Source of the DNA: CAYLHS01 sp964383535
GTDB lineage: Bacteria; Actinomycetota; Acidimicrobiia; Spongiisociales; UBA4744
DNA: 9,188 bases
Assembly: GCA_964383535.1 (NCBI GenBank)
Contig: CAYLHS010000083.1
Location: forward strand, 1 to 9,188
Direction of reading: 5' to 3'
Position 1 is the stretch's first letter. Each line of letters starts with the position of its first letter. A program made the position numbers and the translations under genes. This document shows positions 6,360 through 9,188 of this stretch, piece after piece. Under the pieces are notes generated by a model, which saw only the letters and a program-made list of their open reading frames with translations, did no database searches and was not told the origin of the DNA.

Positions 6360-7106
6360 TCAGGCGGAGCGGAGGTGGTCGAGCACCGCCTCGTTCATGA
6401 CCGATCGTTCCGTGTCGAGCAGCGCGTTGTGCCTCGAGTGCTCGAGCCACACGATCGAGGAGGGTCCGGACACTCCCCGTGCGATTATCTCGGCACTCAC
6501 CAGTCGAACGGTCTCGTCGGCCTTCGACTGAATCACCAGCGTCCCCACATGCACCTGACCCAGCCGTCGTCTCGTCTCGCCCATCAGCCGCATCAGCTCC
6601 GACGCGGACCGCAACGGATAGCCCTCATACTGGATGAAGTAGGTGGCGGCCTCACCCTCAGGAACCGGTTCGGGATCCGACCACAGCATGAAGCGTTTGA
6701 AGTGCTTCGCCACATCGACCAGCGCCATGCGGCGGTCCTTCACCTTGATCGGAGTGTCGATCGTCGTCACTGAAGCCACCTTCCCATCGGCGGCGAGCCC
6801 CAACGAAAGCAGCCCGCCCATTGACAGGCCGACGGCATGCACTTTGGTACACGCCGTCGCCAAGGCATCGAACCCTTCGGTGACGCTCTCTCGCCAGTCA
6901 TCCCTGGTCGTTCGTTCCATGGCTTCGAGACCGGTGCCGTGTCCGGCCAGAAGTGGTGCGTGCACGGTATAGCCTCGTTCGTTGAGGAACGCCCCCATCA
7001 TCCTGAAGTGAGCAGCTGTCCCGGAGAACCCGTGCACCAAGAGCACACCTTCGCCGTTTGACCCCTCCAACAGGAAGGGCGCGGCCAGGGGATCGATCAA
7101 GTCCAC
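6360..7106 (-). CDS. Alpha/beta hydrolase, Est30-like carboxylesterase / monoacylglycerol lipase type
   Basis: A 248-aa serine hydrolase. It has the fold's landmark HGFSG (25-29, oxyanion region), the nucleophile elbow GLSMG with Ser95, the acid Asp197 in SKADETV and the base His226 in HSRHNAL. Spacing and total length agree closely with the small thermophile carboxylesterase Est30 (248 aa; Ser94, Asp193, His223). Residues about 120-180 form the cap region, which sets substrate range. No signal peptide is seen, so it should be cytoplasmic and act on short- to medium-chain esters or monoglycerides; the true substrate is unknown. The start is GTG at 7106-7104, chosen because TAGTCT ends six bases before it. 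It is transcribed toward the aldehyde dehydrogenase and away from the metallothionein gene. Confidence 0.88.
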   Translation of the reverse strand: MDLIDPLAAPFLLEGSNGEGVLLVHGFSGTAAHFRMMGAFLNERGYTVHAPLLAGHGTGLEAMERTTRDDWRESVTEGFDALATACTKVHAVGLSMGGLLSLGLAADGKVASVTTIDTPIKVKDRRMALVDVAKHFKRFMLWSDPEPVPEGEAATYFIQYEGYPLRSASELMRLMGETRRRLGQVHVGTLVIQSKADETVRLVSAEIIARGVSGPSSIVWLEHSRHNALLDTERSVMNEAVLDHLRSA

Positions 7107-7112
7107 ACCTGC

Positions 7113-7118
7113 AGACTA
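7113..7118 (-). promoter_or_regulatory. Candidate -10 box for leaderless hydrolase mRNA
   Basis: On the minus strand TAGTCT is followed by six bases (GCAGGT) and then the GTG start of the hydrolase. No Shine-Dalgarno sequence stands at a workable distance. The spacing equals that of three other genes in the window, which strengthens both the promoter call and the GTG start. Confidence 0.5.
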
Positions 7119-7275
7119 GGGGCGAAGTGGCCGCAGAAACTCAGCCGTTCGGCAAGAACGGAACCGAGGCGGCACGGGACCGCAGGGCGAAGTCCATCGG
7201 CCAGGGAGTACCGTAGAACTTCTGGTTCTGCGTGTTCTCTACCAGACTGGGGGCACGCGACCTCAAGGACGCGAC
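7119..7275. other. Intergenic stretch between hydrolase and metallothionein
   Basis: About 157 bases without a convincing gene. An inverted repeat AGAAC-TTCTG-GTTCT stands at 7215-7229, with another GTTCT at 7233-7237; it could be a regulator site for the metallothionein gene but matches no operator I know. GGCACGGGACCGCAG (7171-7185) and GGCACGCGACCTCAA (7252-7266) are imperfect direct copies (12 of 15 bases). On the minus strand a frame without its own ATG or GTG start stays open for about 52 codons and stops at 7143-7141. A plus-strand promoter should lie here, possibly TACCGT (7209-7214), but it is weak. Confidence 0.4.
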
Positions 7276-7431
7276 ATGAAATGCGCCTTCGGCCCGTGCT
7301 CATGCACAGTCGATGACCGAGATCCCTTCTGCGGCCCGACATGTCGCATGGGCATCGGCACGAAGAAAGAACCCTGCAAGTGTGGCCACGGTGAGTGCTC
7401 GGCCACCGAGGGATCGGCGGCCCGCCCCTGA
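7276..7431 (+). CDS. Small cysteine-rich bacterial metallothionein
   Basis: A 51-aa protein with eight Cys (3, 8, 10, 19, 23, 34, 36, 41) and one His (38). The pattern C-x4-C-x-C, then V and a short acidic stretch, FCGPTC, and finally CKCGHGEC is that of the prokaryotic SmtA/BmtA-type metallothioneins, which bind Zn(II), Cd(II) or Cu(I) in a cysteine cluster in the cytoplasm. The last eight to ten residues are a plain Ala/Gly/Arg tail. AAGGA at 7265-7269 is a ribosome binding site six bases before the ATG. The gene is short and easily missed. No SmtB/ArsR-type regulator gene is in the window. The Cys spacing makes chance unlikely; the metal preference cannot be read from the sequence. Confidence 0.82.
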   Translation: MKCAFGPCSCTVDDRDPFCGPTCRMGIGTKKEPCKCGHGECSATEGSAARP

Positions 7432-7455
7432 GCACCGAGTCGCCACGGCTCTGGA

Positions 7456-7461
7456 TAGGCT
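7456..7461 (+). promoter_or_regulatory. Candidate -10 box for leaderless 317-aa gene
   Basis: TAGGCT is followed by six bases (GCTTCC) and the ATG at 7468. No ribosome binding site is seen. The box lies 24 bases after the metallothionein stop, so the two genes may have separate transcripts. Confidence 0.45.
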
Positions 7462-7467
7462 GCTTCC

Positions 7468-8421
7468 ATGCCCACACTCGCCGCGGCCGTTGAACGGGGA
7501 AACCCAGACGAGCTGCTTGCCGTCGTCAATCGGTTGTGCAAGGACCGTGCCTGGAACGACCTGCTCGATCTGAAGAACCGCTGCATCGATGCCCTCGAGC
7601 GAGGGAAGCAGCTCTGGCCCATTGCAGAGCACATCGACTACCGGCTTGCGCTCGAGGCCCCGGCAACCTGGGGCGGCCCGATCGTCATTTCAGGCGCCGG
7701 TCGGTTCACGATCGGTCCCCTGACAGAGGTCATCGCATCCACCCACTCGTGGAGTGAACTGTCCCCCCATCTCGAACAGGGTCCGAGCAGACACGTGATC
7801 GCGCAAGAGCGAGCAATTCGGGGTGACAAGGTCGACGAGCCCGGTGGCGACGTACCGAGCCGGCTCCAAGCGTGGGAACCCGTATACCCGGTCGCCACCT
7901 ACCACGATCGGGAGGCAGAGTTCCCACCGCCGGGCCTGCCACCGATGAGCCCGGTTGACCTTCCCGACTCGTTCGAGCGCATCCGCGACCCCGAGTCGCT
8001 CGAAGCGCTCGAGGCGATTACCACGACATGGACCAATGAGTCGAACGGGCGATGCGAGTCGGTTGCAGTTTCGGGATCGGCGCTCGAAGCAGTGGCGGCC
8101 TTTGGTCTCCAGCGGGCTCAGATCGCCGAACTCTCCCCCGCGACGGCACTGTCGTTCATTGCCTGGGCGGGAGCCAACGGCGGTGCCCACGGGCGCCGGC
8201 CGGGTGCCGCTGCCGGCAGGTTCGCGGCATGGTGGGCAGCCGCCATGCTCTCCGACACCGACTGGCCGGCGGACCCCGACGAACTCGGCCGCCGCGTCGA
8301 TGACCTTCGTTGGTACATCTGGTCCGACATGTTTCCCCCGACAGGATGGGTGTTTCAGATCGCAGTCGAAGACCCGGCCGAGGGACTCGGCTGGGCAGTG
8401 TCCGCGATCGATGCCATGTAG
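7468..8421 (+). CDS. Protein of unknown function, 317 aa
   Basis: I do not recognise this protein. Residues 1-62 look helical and repeat-like (ELLAVVNRLCKDRAWNDLLD, then LKNRCIDALERGKQLWP), as in HEAT-type or related helical repeats. Residues 63-175 are richer in Pro, Gly and strands. Residues 176-265 are again helical and hydrophobic (ALEAVAAFGL, ATALSFIAWAGANGGAHG, RFAAWWAAAML). The C-terminus, RVDDLRWYIWSDMFPPTGWV then FQIAVEDPAEGLGWAVSAID, is aromatic-rich and looks like a defined domain; this region would be the best query in a family search. There is no signal peptide, no clear transmembrane helix and no catalytic motif that I can see. The ATG at 7468 is supported by the TAGGCT box six bases upstream. 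Codon use matches the neighbours, so the gene is likely native. Confidence 0.75.
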   Translation: MPTLAAAVERGNPDELLAVVNRLCKDRAWNDLLDLKNRCIDALERGKQLWPIAEHIDYRLALEAPATWGGPIVISGAGRFTIGPLTEVIASTHSWSELSPHLEQGPSRHVIAQERAIRGDKVDEPGGDVPSRLQAWEPVYPVATYHDREAEFPPPGLPPMSPVDLPDSFERIRDPESLEALEAITTTWTNESNGRCESVAVSGSALEAVAAFGLQRAQIAELSPATALSFIAWAGANGGAHGRRPGAAAGRFAAWWAAAMLSDTDWPADPDELGRRVDDLRWYIWSDMFPPTGWVFQIAVEDPAEGLGWAVSAIDAM

Positions 8422-8435
8422 GAATCCCGTAGGCC

Positions 8436-8441
8436 TACACT
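8436..8441 (+). promoter_or_regulatory. Candidate -10 box for the MFS exporter gene
   Basis: TACACT ends eight bases before the ATG at 8450, again with no ribosome binding site in the 28-base gap after the previous gene. Transcription would start at or one to two bases before the ATG, so the mRNA would be leaderless or almost so. Confidence 0.42.
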
Positions 8442-8449
8442 TTTCCGAC

Positions 8450-9188
8450 ATGGCGTCGGATACCTCTCAGCAGCACCGCTGGCTCGCACTCACTGCACTC
8501 GCAATGGGCGTCGCGATGATCATCGTGGACGCCACGATCGTGAATGTCGCGCTCCCCACAATCATCGATGACCTTGGCATCCACCTCGCAGAGGCAGAGT
8601 GGATCACCACCATCTACATTCTGGTGTTCGCTTCCCTGCTCATCACCGCCGGTCGCGTCGGTGACTTGACGGGACGAAGGCGGCTGTTCCGCATCGGCCT
8701 GATCATCTTCGTGGGGGCCAGCATGCTCGCCGGCCTCGCGAGGGGTGGTGGTTGGCTGATCGGCGCTCGCTTCATTCAAGGCATCGGCGCATCCATGACA
8801 TTGCCCAGCGCGCTCTCGATCGTCAACGCGACATTCCGCGGCCGCGACCGTGGCATCGCGTTCGGGGTCTGGGGATCTGTCATCGGCGGCATGGCGGCAA
8901 TCGGTCCCTTGCTCGGAGGTTGGGTTACGTCCAGCTACTCGTGGCGATGGGCGTTCTACATCAACGTCCCCATCGGAGTGCTGGTCTGGATCGGAGTGTC
9001 GCTCTGGGTGCAAGAGAGCCGAGACGAGCACGCGATCCGTGGCTTCGACATCCCGGGTGTCCTGCTGATCGGCACCGGACTCGCCGGGCTGGTGTTCTTC
9101 CTGATCGAAGGCCCTCGATACGGGTGGTGGATCCCTATCCAGACATTCTCGATCGTCGGCATGGACTGGCCGCTCAACGGCCTCTCGC
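8450..9188 (+). CDS. DHA2-family MFS drug exporter, N-terminal part
   Basis: An open frame from the ATG at 8450 reaches the right edge without a stop (246 codons plus one base); the family is usually near 450-550 aa with 14 helices, so about half is missing. It should be a proton-driven exporter of small toxic molecules in the inner membrane (EmrB/QacA type). Visible landmarks are the first helix motif VDATIVNVALPTI, the MFS loop motif GRVGDLTGRRRLF between helices 2 and 3, RFIQGIGASMTLPSALSIV, the antiporter motif C GSVIGGMAAIGPLLGGWVT, and RWAFYINVPIGV, all in the expected order. The start agrees with a TACACT box just upstream. Substrate is unknown. The neighbouring metallothionein hints at stress or metal resistance, but no direct link is shown. 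Confidence 0.88.
   Translation, partial: MASDTSQQHRWLALTALAMGVAMIIVDATIVNVALPTIIDDLGIHLAEAEWITTIYILVFASLLITAGRVGDLTGRRRLFRIGLIIFVGASMLAGLARGGGWLIGARFIQGIGASMTLPSALSIVNATFRGRDRGIAFGVWGSVIGGMAAIGPLLGGWVTSSYSWRWAFYINVPIGVLVWIGVSLWVQESRDEHAIRGFDIPGVLLIGTGLAGLVFFLIEGPRYGWWIPIQTFSIVGMDWPLNGLS

Noticed and set aside
6042..6773. Plus-strand open frame of 243 codons across the aldehyde dehydrogenase end and the hydrolase
   Set aside because: It spans the junction of two convergent genes that both have intact catalytic motifs, and its own translation has no recognisable order.
7127..7216. Possible 29-aa peptide from GTG 7127 on the plus strand
   Set aside because: There is no ribosome binding site or correctly spaced promoter box, it is very short, and its composition (Arg, Gly, Ala) is that of random GC-rich sequence.
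7690..8451. Minus-strand open frame of 253 codons opposite the 317-aa gene
   Set aside because: The translation is rich in Arg, His, Cys and Gly with no hydrophobic core pattern, as expected of the shadow of a GC-rich gene; the plus strand has better codon bias and a promoter box.
8435..9031. Minus-strand open frame of 198 codons opposite the MFS gene
   Set aside because: It is Asp/His/Arg-rich antisense of hydrophobic transmembrane codons, a common artefact; the plus strand shows clear DHA2 motifs.

Overview
The window is GC-rich and carries densely packed genes whose third codon positions are mostly G or C. This base composition, a compact B12 riboswitch with an SD-sequestering hairpin, a BtuF-type lipoprotein with a Thr-rich linker, and several apparently leaderless genes (a TANNNT box six to eight bases before the start codon) fit an actinobacterium, possibly of the Acidimicrobiia type. 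The class is an inference from style, not from a marker gene. I see no insertion sequence, integrase, tRNA, rRNA, CRISPR array or phage gene.

Layout. At the left edge, on the minus strand, lies a stand-alone 5'-3' exonuclease of the FEN / Pol I N-terminal type (64-885). A few codons of a possible further minus-strand gene run off the window at position 1. Divergent from the exonuclease, a promoter at about 897-925 drives a cobalamin riboswitch (932-1129). This is followed by a tightly coupled ABC importer operon: btuF lipoprotein (1130-2080), btuC permease (2077-3093) and btuD ATPase (3090-3884), with 4-base overlaps at both junctions. Two uncharacterised genes follow so closely (23-base gap, then 1-base overlap) that they probably share the transcript: a helical 144-aa protein with an acidic Pro/Thr/Glu tail, and a 166-aa beta-rich protein with a repeated R-x-W-x-I pattern.

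An aldehyde dehydrogenase (4858-6339) then appears to have its own leaderless promoter. It converges, with a 20-base gap, on a minus-strand Est30-like alpha/beta hydrolase (6360-7106). The next 361 bases hold a short untranslated stretch with small repeats and an easily overlooked 51-aa cysteine-rich metallothionein (7276-7431). A 317-aa protein of unknown function (7468-8421) follows, then the N-terminal half of a DHA2-type MFS exporter (from 8450) that is cut by the right edge.

How it works together. BtuF should capture cobalamin outside the membrane, BtuC should pass it through and BtuD should power the step. The riboswitch should shut translation when cobalamin is plentiful. In the leader, all the base pairing for a two-state translational switch can be traced: a possible L5-L13 kissing contact, an anti-anti-SD helix and an SD-masking hairpin. 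The most noteworthy points are this switch, the two unknown genes in the B12-controlled operon, the shared spacing of leaderless promoters before five separate genes, and the small metallothionein. I did not find a clear, wholly new defence or mobile system here.
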